NCBI GenBank assembly: GCA_932521035.1
Contig: OW051493.1
Span: 7,006,001 to 7,070,000 of the forward strand
DNA length: 64,000 nucleotides
Origin: Oscheius dolichura
Lineage: Eukaryota > Nematoda > Chromadorea > Rhabditida > Rhabditidae
Reading direction: 5' to 3'
In this document: piece by piece, positions 1 to 10,188 of the stretch
Layout of the letters: every line of letters begins with the position of its first letter
How positions within the stretch are numbered: position 1 is the first letter of the stretch
The notes under the pieces: model-generated
Told to the model about the DNA's origin: nothing
The model's database searches: none
Seen by the model: the letters and a program-made list of their open reading frames with translations, nothing else
Made by a program: the position numbers and the translations under genes

Positions 1-32
1 GAGTGGATGGATGAGGAAGAGACACCTTTTAG

Positions 33-243
33 ACTGACAGGATAGCCAAGCGGTCGAAGCAGGAGAAGGCCGACAACAAGGCGACGCTGAAGAAGCTGAA
101 AGACCGGAAACGAAGATACAAGCAGCTTTATTCGGAATCGATCACTGCTTTGGAAGGAATTCTCCCGAAGTTGGCAAGGTATGTCTTTTATTTTACTTTC
201 AAATATCTTTTGTTTTAGCTCATCGATCTCAACGAGCAACTGA
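33..243 (+). CDS. 3' end of an unidentified gene (partial)
   Basis: Two exons, about 33-178 and 219-243, are joined by a 40-nt intron with GTATGT donor and TTTTAG acceptor. An AATAAA signal follows at 271-280. The readable frame is very Lys/Arg-rich and looks like a basic coiled coil (a KKLKDRKRRYKQLY segment). With standard splicing it ends at TGA 241-243. A more protein-like reading of the last exon in another phase would run to about 288, so the last residues are uncertain. The 5' part lies outside the window. I do not recognise the family. Confidence 0.4.
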
Positions 244-737
244 GAGCCGGAGAAGTTCGTGATAATAAAAAATAAATAAAGCAGGTGAAAAAATTTTGTT
301 TTGTTTCTTGACGGGGGTTTCTTGACTATCGGCTGCTCTTCTTAAGGTCGTCTTGTTTTCTGGAGTCCGAGAAGATAAGACGAATGTTTCTGATGGACGC
401 GTCGGCGAAGATGCCCTCCCTGTCCCTCCTCCTCTCACCCCGAACGGAGTCATCCCGGAGGGAGAGCGCGGCCCGGCGCCGCCACTGTCCCCCCATGGTG
501 TCTTTTATGGGCGTTGTTGTTCATCTTACTGGCTGACGATCATCTTGGATCCGCACTACTGTGGCCAATTCGACAATTCGGCCACCACGATGTCCGTCAA
601 TGAGCAGCTCATCTGGAACTTTCACATGTTCCTTGTACCGCGAATAAGCTGGACCTGCTGGTGGAGAAGCTGACCAAGGAGAAGGAGGGGGAAAAAGAGG
701 ACAAGAGATGGTTAGTTCAATCACAATTCTAACATAG

Positions 738-914
738 ACGACACGAATTTCGAACACGAGGCCCTTCTTGATGAAGTTACAAATGCTTTCCGCGCTCTTC
801 AAGCGACAAACTCCAAGGTATCTCTTTCTGTTTCTTTGGTTTTAGCTAGTCAAACTGCTCCGCCCCACGTCGAAGGCCGCTCATCTCGCTCAACAGCCCC
901 TCCTAAATCTCTAG
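738..914 (+). CDS. 3' terminal exons of an unidentified gene (5' part unresolved)
   Basis: Exons 738-817 and 846-914 splice in phase across a 28-nt intron (GTATCT...TTTTAG) and end at TAG, followed at once by AATAAA. The peptide contains NFEHEALLDEVTNAF and ends AAHLAQQPLLNL; it is probably helical. A Lys/Glu-rich open stretch at about 655-708 could be an upstream exon, but its phase across the GTTAGT donor does not match, so either an exon is missing or the locus is decayed. Family not recognised. Confidence 0.35.
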
Positions 915-1449
915 AGGAATAAACAACTTTTTCAGAGCTATCTTTTGTCTTTTTTTGTTATTTCTATTGTCTTGTCTTGTCTTTTCGCTGGCAGTCTTCT
1001 ACGGCATACGCTCGTTTTGCTTCCTATTGTGACTCGCAGAGCATGAGATTGTTTTTAATTATGAGTCTCCGCTGTCCTCCTCAGCTCCTTTCGTCCTCCC
1101 TTTGGGCATACGGCCACCGGCTCCGGCAGACGGCTGCAGACACCTTTCTCTCGCCTGCCTCCTCTTTTCGGATGAATGTTGGAGCGAAAACCTTCTGAAA
1201 CGGAGGCAGGAAGCTGATCCTGACTTTTTACCAGCCACCTCGGGCAGAAAGCAAAGTACAGTCTCTGCCGCGCCGGAGCCACGAGGATCGACCTTCGACT
1301 GGCTCTGCCGGGTGCTGCCCGTTTCTCGAATCCTCCATCGCTGCCTGTCGTGCTTATTATGCGGCAGAGAGTTCTAGAAAAGAAGGCGGGGAAACTGGGA
1401 AACAGTAACCATAAATAGAAACTTTCATTTCGTAGGAGAGCGTAATAAA
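915..1449. other. Intergenic, no gene seen
   Basis: Sits between the AATAAA-terminated + strand exons and the 3' end of the alpha-mannosidase. The open frames here show no exon-like borders or family similarity that I can recognise. The left edge is probably the 3' UTR of the upstream gene and the right edge that of the mannosidase. Confidence 0.5.
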
Positions 1450-4400
1450 TCACAAATAAATAGCAACAAAAGCCATAAAGAAGCTCAACAGAACAGAGGG
1501 GAAGGCTACAGATTTGGGAGTGGTGGGAGGCTGGGTGGGTGCGTTTGTTGGAGCCACTGTTGGCGTTGTTGTTGTTGTAGGGGCAGGTGGGTTGATTACT
1601 GTAGTTGGGGCAGTAGTCGTGGGCACTGTAGCTGCAGTTGTTGTTGGTTTTGCATCACTAAAACCGGTTGTTTATCGCCCTCTTTCCCCGAGACGAATGC
1701 TGCAATATTCACCTACCCCTGTTGTGTTTGGATGAGGAAGGTTCTAATCTCCTGGGGCTTCAACTGGAACTGGAAGCCGTCTAGAAAATTAAGATTAGGG
1801 GATGTTATATAGTAATCCTTACTTAAGACGGTGTTTGTCTCGTCCCTGTTGACGCCCAATCGGAGTTCCTTGGCCGAGTAGACGTTAAGCGAGGTGAAGA
1901 GCGTCTGAAAAGAAAATATGGGGTGTTATCTTGGGAAATAAGGCGAAGCAACTTACAGAGAGGTCCACGGTCTGTGTCTGACCGTTTTCAGATCCCTGAA
2001 GCAGATTCTCAAAGCGGACTAGCAGCGTCTTCTCATCCCAACGCTCCAAAGAGAGCAGATTCACCGTGGGAGGGAGATTCGTGGCCAATCCACTGTACTG
2101 TAATTTTGCACATTGTTGTACTCGTCGTTCCCTTGTCAAACCTTCAAATTGGCGTTTTTCATGAAACCGGTGGCATCTTGAAGAGGCGCGAAGGAGAGCA
2201 CTGGCTTGTTGAATTTCTGAATGGTCATCGGGCGGATGGTCGCCGCGGCGCCGGCCGATGGAGTCAAGACCACTGTATGGATCCCCTTTACGATGAGACC
2301 CTCCCCGTCGACTCCTCCCTCGTCCAGGGCTTGGTCCACTCCGTAGTGATCGTCGGAGAAGCAACGTCTGTGCAGCTGAAAGGCGACTTATCCTCTCTCT
2401 GGAGGAAGGGGTACCATGATCTCGATCATTCCGTCGCGAGAACTGCCACCATGGGAGCGATCAGTCAGAACAGTCAGCTGGGAGGAGTTGTCCTTGATGT
2501 AGACGGCATTCGTGATAGGGTAGTAGTTACCGGCGGTGGGCTCTATACCGGTGAATTCCCAGGATCCATACTGGTTGGCTCTGAACATAGATAGGAATCC
2601 GAAGGATCACGAGTTGTCTCCGACTGTCCTCCCGGTCTCGAATCCCTCAAAACCCACGTTCTCTTCATCATCTGCCTTCCACTCGAATCCGTGTAGAAGA
2701 CATCGGCCGACTTGATGTCCGTCGTGTACTTCGTGATGACTTCTTTCGATACTTTCTTAACCCTAAACCCGATTCTTTTCTCCCCTCAAATCGTCATCTT
2801 ACAGTGTATTCTCCTTCGGGATAGGACCAATCGTCCACTCGAATTCAATGGCCGCGGAGCCCTTCTTCAGTCGGATTGTTTGATGAACCCAATCGGAGAC
2901 AATTTGCCGAACCTCTTGGCTTACAGTACCCTGAATGGACTTAATAATTCTCGCGAATGAAGGAAGATTACGGTAACGGTTTCTACAGTAATGCTCTCAT
3001 TGTAACTGAAGGGATCTTGTGGGAAAGGACGGAAGATATAGGCTCCGGAGGGTTGAGGATCCGGATTTCCGACTCCTAAAAGATGAATATGAGGAACACG
3101 ACGATCTGGCTAGATATACCGTGATAGAAGAAGAATTCCTGACGGAATGGCCTCGTCGTATTCGTCGTCTTGTCCGTGTAGCTGGCCAAATACCCGTTGG
3201 CATCGAAGGTAAGCAGAATTAACTGGAAAAGGTCATCCCCCTCCTCCTCTGCCCTACCTCATTCTCTATCTTCGTTCCATTTGTCGCTGGATCCATTTGA
3301 GTGCCTTCCGCCTCTTCTTCTGTCCTAAAACACTCTTTCTAATATAATATAATGGTTATTACATGGCCTGGGTTGAGTTATAAACAAAATAGGTCCGATA
3401 TCCAAGAGCGGGGACCTGTACCATGAAGCTGAGCTCACTGGGGGCGATGTTCTTGGTTTTGTGGTCTGCCAACGGGAGCTGGAACGTCTTTAGGACCTGA
3501 AAATATTAATAATCTTTCAAATTAATGCTCCTCTCCACCTGGTGATCAATATCCGTCCCCGTGTCGTCTGTAACTCTGGCCTGTGCCGAATAGTAGGGCA
3601 CCGTGACTACGGTATTGGCATCTTGGCTAGATGGATTGAATACCGTCACAGCAAACGTCGTCACGTTCCTAAATCAGCCGTCTCCCGGTATTCCAAGACA
3701 TAACTGACATAACAACAGTGCAGACGGTCTCATTGATGGTGTGGCACATCGTGTGGGTGGGCACTGGATGGTTCGTGGGGTCCTTGGCCATGGCAGCCGA
3801 CAAGAAGTCGTTGACCACCGATTCAGCAGCTTTGAATCCCCCATCCAGATGCTTGTAATAGTCGTCACTGACGGCCTGCTTGGCCGTCCCCCTAGAAATT
3901 GGTGATTTTACCTCTTCCAGACTCTTGCCCCCTGTCCTCCCGGCTACGGTAGCCTGCCCTCCTCCTCCCATCCTCCCTTGACTTACGTGACAGCGTCGTG
4001 ATGTTGACAAAGAGCCGAAGCTCTGCTCATCGTGTCCAATTTGGCTGCGCTGTCTGCGTTTCTTGTGCTTCCAAATGCATCCAATCTCTTGCCCAGCTGG
4101 AGGAGGGAGCTGGCCTCGCGGATCATCCCCTTAAAAGTCGGTCGACTTGTGTAGTAGCCCGTCCAGTAGGAGTGCTCTGCATTCGCGTGCCTAAACATCT
4201 CTTTTTTAAAGGAATGTCTCTGTCTAACGGGAAGAAGTCGTCCGTCTTGGTAGTCCAGTCGACCTTGGCCGCCTGTATTCCCTGCATATAGCAAGAGGGC
4301 GTGGAATAGAAGACTCTGACCCCGGTGGCAGTCTATAATCCGATTATGGTTCGAAAAAATAGAATGATCCCCTGATTCACCTCATTGATATGGGCTATGA

Positions 4401-5855
4401 GCCGATCAAGATTACGAAAGACCTCGTTGGCATTGGCATAGTGGAAGTCAGAGCCCATAGTCAGGAGGACGTGGTTGGTCATCATGTGATCAGCCTGGAA
4501 TTACTGTATCTCCGGGACAAACGAATCTGGGTACTCACGGCCCGCTGAAGTCTATTCTTACCTGCTTCTTGACAATTTTCACAAAGGCGTTGACCTTGTC
4601 GTCTACATTGTACCCCTCCAACTCGGGGTTGTCAATTATCGGGTCGTCGCGACATCTCATATCGAAGCAGAAGCCCTCCGGTGGGTTATAGTTGTCTTGG
4701 AAGAAGGCACCCGTCAAGATCTTGGTGTCTAAAAATCGAAGCATTAGAAAACGGACGGGGAATGGGACGGACTCGTGTCATCGGAGCCATTCCACATGAA
4801 TTCCAGGGTCTTGTTGTTTACCCGAGCCGCCTTGTCCTTGTAGTGAATTCTCCAGAAGAAGAGGGCCTCGTAGCCGATCTAAATGTCACTTGTCCTCTGT
4901 CACCCTCACAGATTCCCCAAAAATGAGGAAGGCCAACTTACCAGAGAGAACATGTTGGCCATCTCCCGACTGTGGCCGAAGGGGTCAATCTGCCAGGCGA
5001 CTTTGGCCTTTCCACACTCTCCAAATAGTTGGCTTAATTTCTGAAATCCGTGAACTACTTGAAAAGTAAAGGATTACAGTACCTTGAGGCCGTATGTCAT
5101 CTGGTCGATGATGTCTACATAGTGGGCGGCCGCCTCGTCATTTTGAGTCCATCCTCCTCCGACGAATTCCAATTGTCCTGTAAGTTATCTTCCTCTCTTC
5201 AAAAAGTCGGTCCCCCTACCATTTTGTACGAGTTTCATGAATCTTTGCTGATCGGCCGCGGAGTTGGAAGTCCACCAACGATGGAAGAAGCCGGTCTCGG
5301 CGAAAGAGAACCGGCGGTCGGGGCTCTTCTCCAGCTCGGCGATGACCGTATCGTAGATGTATTGGACGCCGACGGGGACGATGTCTTGCTTCGCTGGAAA
5401 ACACCTCTTTTTTTCTTATTTTAGACATGCTAAAATTTTGAATTTTGAACCCTTTGGACTCTAAAATTCCATTCTTATCAATTTTTCAGGTTCTGGGGGT
5501 TATCAGTTGATTTATGGCCGTATTTACGAGAGGCTACTGTTTTTCTAGGAAAACTTTCACTTCAAAGAAATAACAGTGGGATTTTTCACCAAAATGTTAA
5601 CCAGATATTGGTAAATCCAAGCTATTGGAGGAGGAGACCCACATCCCCAGAAGTACTCGTCGACGGTCTTCAGCCATCCCATGTCATCGTGGGTATGGGT
5701 GGCCAAGTGGACGTTGATCACCTTCGGGTCATCGGACCACTTGTTACAGTTCTGAATACCGTAATCCAGATACAAATAAAGAAAAAACAAACATTCCAGG
5801 AGCAGTCCTGAAGAGAGAGGCCCAGGAGGGAGACGAGCAGGAGGAGGAGACGCAT
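1450..5855 (-). CDS. aman-1: Lysosomal-type alpha-mannosidase (GH38) with Thr-rich hydrophobic tail
   Basis: Family GH38 enzyme that removes alpha-mannose residues from N-glycans, normally in lysosomes. The ATG at 5855 opens a signal peptide ([15 protein letters not shown]). Landmarks in order: zinc/catalytic [18 protein letters not shown] (about 5640-5730), [13 protein letters not shown] and FFHRWW (5220-5400), [11 protein letters not shown] (5110-5180), nucleophile region DPFGHSREM (about 4950-5000), zinc-site [10 protein letters not shown] (about 3895-4020), and the C-terminal beta domain with [12 protein letters not shown] (2388-2588) and [10 protein letters not shown] (about 1740-1780). 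Many short introns carry TACAGTA-like heptamers. Oddity: after the usual family end, a 60-nt intron leads to an exon (about 1450-1664) coding a Thr/Pro-rich stretch and a final hydrophobic segment ending FMAFVAIYL before TGA. Such an end suggests a GPI signal or membrane anchor and so a surface-bound or tethered enzyme (inference). The family is certain; individual exon borders are only partly resolved. Confidence 0.92.
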
Positions 5856-6635
5856 CTCGGAGGCGCCTGCCAGTGCCCGAATAAATAAGACCCGTACCAA
5901 TTTGGAAGATTAGAAAATATGATAAAAGGATTGGGCTACCACGCGGCACGTTGCCTCTCGCCTGCCACGAAGACGCAAATAAGTTCTTCCGAGAGATAAA
6001 ACTGCGACAGGGGAGTACAGTGCAGCGGGCGAGAGATGGACTTCGGGAAAATATAGGGGGACAGCATCGAGGCGAACAGAAGATGGACAGCGACAACTGG
6101 GAGGCCAGGTTCGGGGCCTTTAGGATCCAACAGGCGCGGCCTTCAAAGGGAGGAGCAGGCTGGCACTCGTCCGGTCTCTACAGCTACTATGGTTGGGTCC
6201 TTATTGAAAGAATGTGGCTTCGTTTAGCATGGTCTGAAGTCCTCTAGAGATTCGATCCCCCCTCAATTCCAGGGGTGCGCCCTGGGCCGTCCCCGCTATG
6301 GCGAAAGCGGCATTCCTCCTCCTCCACCAGGCAACTGTACTCAGCGTCTTCTCGTTATCCCTCTCCCCTATAAATATGATCTCCCCAGAGCAACCGAGAT
6401 GTGCCCATTGATTCAAGAGGTTCTCCTCCTACTGTCCCCTGCTACAGTATCCAGTTTTTCAAAGAGGCGTCAAAGTCTGCCCGAGCCACTCGGCCCCCTA
6501 AATCACTATATTTCGTTTGGCTTTAACAAGTGAACTACGTGTTAAAATCTGGTTAAATCGGCTTACTCGATTCGTATAAAAGGGCCTAATATCCCCTGGC
6601 CAACTCATTCGACTTATCTTCACTTCTTCCAAGGA
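5856..6635. promoter_or_regulatory. Divergent intergenic region between alpha-mannosidase and SSP gene
   Basis: 780 bp between two divergently transcribed genes, so it should hold both promoters. I see one TACAGTA heptamer (about 6450) and no convincing additional gene or recognisable core element. Confidence 0.4.
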
Positions 6636-6983
6636 ATGGGCGTTGAGCTGTCTATCAATCCTCCCACTTGTCCGATTTCGGCAGCCGGCGGCGTCAGCAA
6701 GCACAAGATGATCAACCACACGGACCAGCGGCTGGCCTACAAGATCCGCTCCTCGAACAACTCCAATTATACCGTCAACACCATCTTCGGAATTATTGAC
6801 GTCGCAGCGACCGTGGATCTCGTCATCACCCGCACTAAAGGCCCCGCAAAGCCCGACCACCTGACTATTCATTACGTATCCGTGGCCGAGGACGCCACCG
6901 ATCCCCAGGCCCCGTTCGCTTCGGGAAAGCCTGTTGGCGAGATCACAGGACAGACTCCCGTCAAACTCTCTGCTGCCGAGTGA
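6636..6983 (+). CDS. Sperm-specific SSP-class MSP-domain protein
   Basis: Intronless 115-residue protein, essentially one MSP (major sperm protein) immunoglobulin-like domain. It has the hallmarks of the nematode SSP class: INPPTCPISAAGG at the N terminus, HKMINHTDQRLAYKIRSSNN, FGIIDVAATVDLVITR, and a C-terminal stretch with DATDPQAPFASGKP. This is the short SSP version and not the roughly 127-residue cytoskeletal MSP. The family is expressed in nematode sperm; its exact role is not established from sequence. The ATG follows a short leader. AATAAA lies at about 6995, just after the stop. It is divergent from the alpha-mannosidase. GC content and codon use resemble those of the neighbouring mannosidase. 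Confidence 0.9.
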   Translation: MGVELSINPPTCPISAAGGVSKHKMINHTDQRLAYKIRSSNNSNYTVNTIFGIIDVAATVDLVITRTKGPAKPDHLTIHYVSVAEDATDPQAPFASGKPVGEITGQTPVKLSAAE

Positions 6984-7440
6984 TTCAGAGAGCTAATAAA
7001 GATCCTAGAAAATGTATTTTTTTATGTATTTCATCGGCTCAATTCGTGTTTCTATGATCCACTCTCGCCTACCAACTCTTCGCCTAGATGATTACCAGTA
7101 AAACGGTCAGAAAGCGTATCAAATACTGCGGGAGCTGCGTATTCTCTAGGTTCAACAGTAACCTCTCCACCTGTGTCAAAACCTCCCTCTCCTAATAAAA
7201 TTCTGCCGCTCAGGACCTGGCTCACAAAATCACAGGCCAGCTATTCAAAACGTGATGTCGTGCGCAAAATATTTTACTGATACACCAAAATACCGTGGGC
7301 TATCTAATATGTGAAAATGCTGCTAGTAGAGCTAGAACAAACAGAAGCATACATTTCTATAATAAATGCAATATAGCAAGCGCAGTTCATTTATTGGATA
7401 ACAAAAACGGACAAAGTAATAATGCATTCTATTTCAAATG
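6984..7440. other. Intergenic, entry into AT-rich repeat island
   Basis: 3' UTR of the SSP gene, then AT-rich sequence without an exon-like frame. Base composition drops sharply in GC after about 7250. Confidence 0.4.
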
Positions 7441-7830
7441 AAAAGTTGAAAACGTTACAAGAAAATTAATCTTCTCATCGCGAGTTTCTGCTTCTTTAGC
7501 ACATTGAATCCATTCCTTGATAAATTTGCTTGAATAATTCTGAAAAACATATATTGTAATAAAAATAGTTAGTATACACTTACTTTATTAAGTTTTTCGA
7601 TAAATCCAGTATTAGCTAAGGAGAACATGTATGCGGTGAGGCAAATAAAGCAATCTTTACGTGAACAAGCCATGTCCGACAACCTTTTAACAAAATATGC
7701 CTGAAAAGGCTTGGTTATATCGAAACGATGGGCTAATTCTAGCATTTCGCTGTTGTTTTTCCAAAAATCTACAAATAATTTGCTAGATATGTAATAACAA
7801 AACTTAATTTTGATATGCGACAACCTTTCT
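7438..7830 (-). pseudogene. 5'-truncated gene fragment (two exons), family unknown
   Basis: Two minus-strand exons splice cleanly through GTAAGT...TTTTTCAG (about 7542-7585). The peptide runs from FWKNNSEMLELAHRF through AYFVKRLSDMACSRKD and FIEKLNK to a C terminus ending FLVTFSTFHLK. Upstream on the minus strand the frame runs straight into the SINE-like repeat at about 7838, so 5' exons are missing or displaced. I do not recognise the protein. It may be a relic cut by the repeat insertion or the last exons of a gene with a distant 5' end. Confidence 0.35.
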
Positions 7831-7837
7831 ACACTAT

Positions 7838-8048
7838 ACTCTCTCACACACACACTCCTCCTTGCTGGCTGTCTCCTCTGCGTCTGTCAGGCCGCGCTCG
7901 GTAGATAGGGGAGAACTCTTCCGAAGCAAGAGGCGGCACCCATGGCGTAGTCGGTTCACCGCTGTCCTCATAAGCTCATGCTTGAGGGTTCGACTCCGGG
8001 TGCCTTCAAAAGTTTTAGCCATATTTGTTGAAGCCAAACCCTGAGTAT
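7838..8048 (+). repeat. SINE-like tRNA-derived repeat, copy 1
   Basis: The tRNA-like core is 7935-8004. It starts GGCACCC and ends GGGTGCC (7-bp terminal pairing), with box A TGGCGTAGTCGG and box B GGTTCGACTCC, both matching pol III promoter consensus. The T arm cannot form a proper 5-bp stem, so this is tRNA-derived and not a working tRNA. The 5' leader holds GGTAGATAGGGGAGAA; the 3' tail runs to CAAACCCTGAGTAT. A CA/CT microsatellite precedes it. Confidence 0.75.
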
Positions 8049-8104
8049 TATTTTTCAGGTCAGTTTATTTGTTAAAAATTGTTATTTCATTCGCTTGTTT
8101 TCAG

Positions 8105-8272
8105 AAGAGCAGACAGCCGCCTCCCGGATCATCTCCCGCTACGACAGGGTCAGTCCCCGTCCCCCCTCGTCCTCCTACCGTATCCTGTTTCCAGATTCAC
8201 GAGTCCGAGAACCCGAAGATCTCCCAGATAAAGGCCTCCGTGCTCCAGTTGAAATCGTCCTTATCCAAATAG
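8105..8272 (+). CDS. 3' terminal exons of an unidentified protein (fragment)
   Basis: Exons 8105-8148 and 8193-8272 join in phase across a GTCAGT...TTTCCAG intron and read EQTAASRIISRYDR, then IHESENPKISQIKASV to a stop after SSLSK. Upstream, at about 8041-8060, lies a remnant of the preceding exon end (TATTATTTTTCAG followed by GTCAG) directly fused to the SINE-like repeat. The same two exon pieces recur at 9421-9540 and 9660-9760. The full gene is not present here. Family not recognised. Confidence 0.4.
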   Translation, partial: KSRQPPPGSSPATTGSVPVPPRPPTVSCFQIHESENPKISQIKASVLQLKSSLSK

Positions 8273-8505
8273 TTTTTCCGTGATCCTCCCGACCGGCTCA
8301 AGAAATCATTCCGATCACGTCTCCCTCCCCTATTTATGGCGCTAGTCATCCACTTACTCTATAAATCATGTTGTCTCTTTGTTTCTCTTAGGCTACACGG
8401 GGAGGGGAACGTCGCTGCATAGTAGCCAACGGGATAACAGCCCTTCGAGTGACAAATTGACCATATCCGGAGTATATTAGCGGAAGGGGAGAGGGAAATA
8501 ACAGC

Positions 8506-8604
8506 ATGGCCGGCTTTCTCCGTCTTTTGGCACTGTTGGCTACATTTCTGGCTGTTTCTGGTCTCAGTGCCTATGACCCCAGGAATCTCCTTCTTCCCTA
8601 TGAG
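8506..8604 (+). CDS. First exon of a secreted protein gene (rest unresolved)
   Basis: 33 codons from ATG to a GTGAGT donor, beginning MAGFLRLLALLATFLAVSG (clear signal peptide) and continuing AYDPRNLLLPYE. The next 190 bp run into another SINE-like copy. Exon-like pieces at 9143-9217 (contains GRKRRIG, a dibasic site) and 9421-9466 follow, but the phases do not join into one open frame from this exon. The gene is therefore either broken by repeats or has exons I did not find. TATA-like and promoter sequence was not identified with confidence. Confidence 0.4.
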
Positions 8605-8780
8605 GTGAGTGGAACGAAGGAGGTCTTAAAGGGATTTACAGAATGGCACTTTTCTAACCACTGCGCCATAGGAGCACACATGAGTCACCATCCAATGATC
8701 AATTATCAATGATGAGATATAGTAGCTAAAACAACATAGATCACAAAAGGCTCGCGTGTGGGAAGAGGTCAACAACACAT

Positions 8781-9013
8781 CATTGCACACACACTCTCTT
8801 TCTCTCTCACACACACACTCCTCCTTGCTGGCTGTCTCCTCTGCGTCTGTCAGGCCGCGCTCGGTAGATAGGGGAGAACTCTTCCAAAGCAAAAGGCGGC
8901 ACCCATGGCGCAGTCGGTATACCGCTGTCCTCATAAGCTCATGCTTGAGGGTTCGACTCCGGGTGTCTTCAAAAGTTTTAGCCATATTTGTTGAAGCCAA
9001 ACCCTGAGTATCA
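8781..9013 (+). repeat. SINE-like tRNA-derived repeat, copy 2
   Basis: Near-identical to copy 1 from the CA/CT microsatellite (8781-8820) to CCCTGAGTAT. The tRNA-like core is 8898-8967 with box A TGGCGCAGTCGG and box B GGTTCGACTCC; the 3' acceptor side reads GGGTGTC, a G-to-A-type change on one arm. It lies in what may be the first intron of the secreted-protein gene. Confidence 0.75.
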
Positions 9014-9420
9014 GGCCCCCTTGTTTTTAATTTTTGATTCGTTTGAAGTTTCATTTTCATTATTTGTTGTATTGCTTTCTCTTGTTGTTTTATCATTTTT
9101 ATTTTGTTTTCTATTAGTTCTAATTGGTAATACATTATTTTTAGATGCACAAGGAAGAAAAAGAAGAATCGGATTGAGCAGCAAGAGTTCTCCCCAGGAC
9201 ATTAGACGAATATCCAAGTAAGTTTGTTTTCAATGGTTATCTTTTTATTTAGATAGTGTTTATATTATTATAAAGCTGTTCTATAACTTCTGCTGTGTTT
9301 TTATGTGTCGAATTTCATCAAATAGAGGCGAAGCTCTGCGCAAATTTTTTTGCGTTCAGGACTTGAATTATTTTTGCTATTTTTGTTTCCCTTGATGTTT
9401 TCTAATATTTCTTTTTTTAG

Positions 9421-9890
9421 GATAAGCTTCTCTTTGATCAAGAGAACGACGTGGATTATTTTTCAGGTCAGTTTATTTGTTAAAAATTGTTATTTCATTC
9501 GCTTGTTTGCAGAAGGGCAGACAGCCGCCTCCCGGATCATAGGGGAGAACTCTTCCAAAGCAAGAGGCGGCACCCATGACGTAGTCGGTACACCGCTGTC
9601 CTCATAAGCTCATGCTTGAGGGTTCGACTCCGGGTGCCGTCAAGAGTTTTTGCCATATTTGTTGAAGCCAAACCCTGAGTATTATTTTTCAGGTCAGTTT
9701 ATTTGTTAAAAATTGTTATTTCATTCGCTTGTTTTCAGAAGGGCAGACACGCCTCCCGGATCATAGGGGAGAACTCTTCCAAAGCAAGAGGCGGCACCCA
9801 TGGCGTAGTCGGTACACTGCTGTCCTCATAAGCTCATGCTTGAGGGTTCGACTCCGGGTGCCGTCAAGAGCTTTTGCCATATTTGTTTTA
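9421..9890 (+). repeat. Tandem SINE/exon chimeric units (copies 3 and 4)
   Basis: Two head-to-tail units about 224 bp apart. Each has a tRNA-like core (9569-9638 and 9793-9862), the tail CATATTTGTTGAAG (lost after the second core), then an exon end TATTATTTTTCAG, a 46-nt GTCAGT...TTTTCAG intron and an exon start coding EGQTAASRII, cut at CGGATCAT where the next unit's AGGGGAGAAC begins. The unit therefore contains a duplicated splice junction of a host gene. The upstream exon at 9421-9466 is complete (DKLLFDQENDVDYFS). Confidence 0.65.
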
Positions 9891-10188
9891 CTGAATTATA
9901 GTTTTCACAATCGCACATAGCCAAGAAATTGAAAATAAAAGAGTTGTTAATGAGTTGTGAAGTTTTGTTTATTATTAAATGACTACTTTTAGTCTCCGAA
10001 AAGACCTACCAAGTCTAACAAATCTTGACCTCCTGAGTAGCATCTTTATCACAATTATAAATGTGTAAGGAAACATTGGATTTTAACTGCACTGCCGTGA
10101 TCACAAAGTTGTTCTACAGCCCGAACAACTTTGTAGACGTTTAGTAGAGAGAACTGCACATTTATATAATTTATATAACGACAATATT
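9891..10188. other. AT-rich intergenic, nothing recognised
   Basis: About 300 bp between the last SINE-like unit and the stop of the transposase-like gene. No terminal inverted repeat or exon recognised. Confidence 0.35.

Noticed and set aside
1514..1735. Gly/Val-rich + strand open frame
   Set aside because: It is the antisense shadow of the Thr/Pro-rich tail exon of the alpha-mannosidase.
7935..9862. Four functional tRNA genes
   Set aside because: Box A and box B are good, but the T and anticodon arms do not fold as in real tRNAs and the copies sit in larger repeats.
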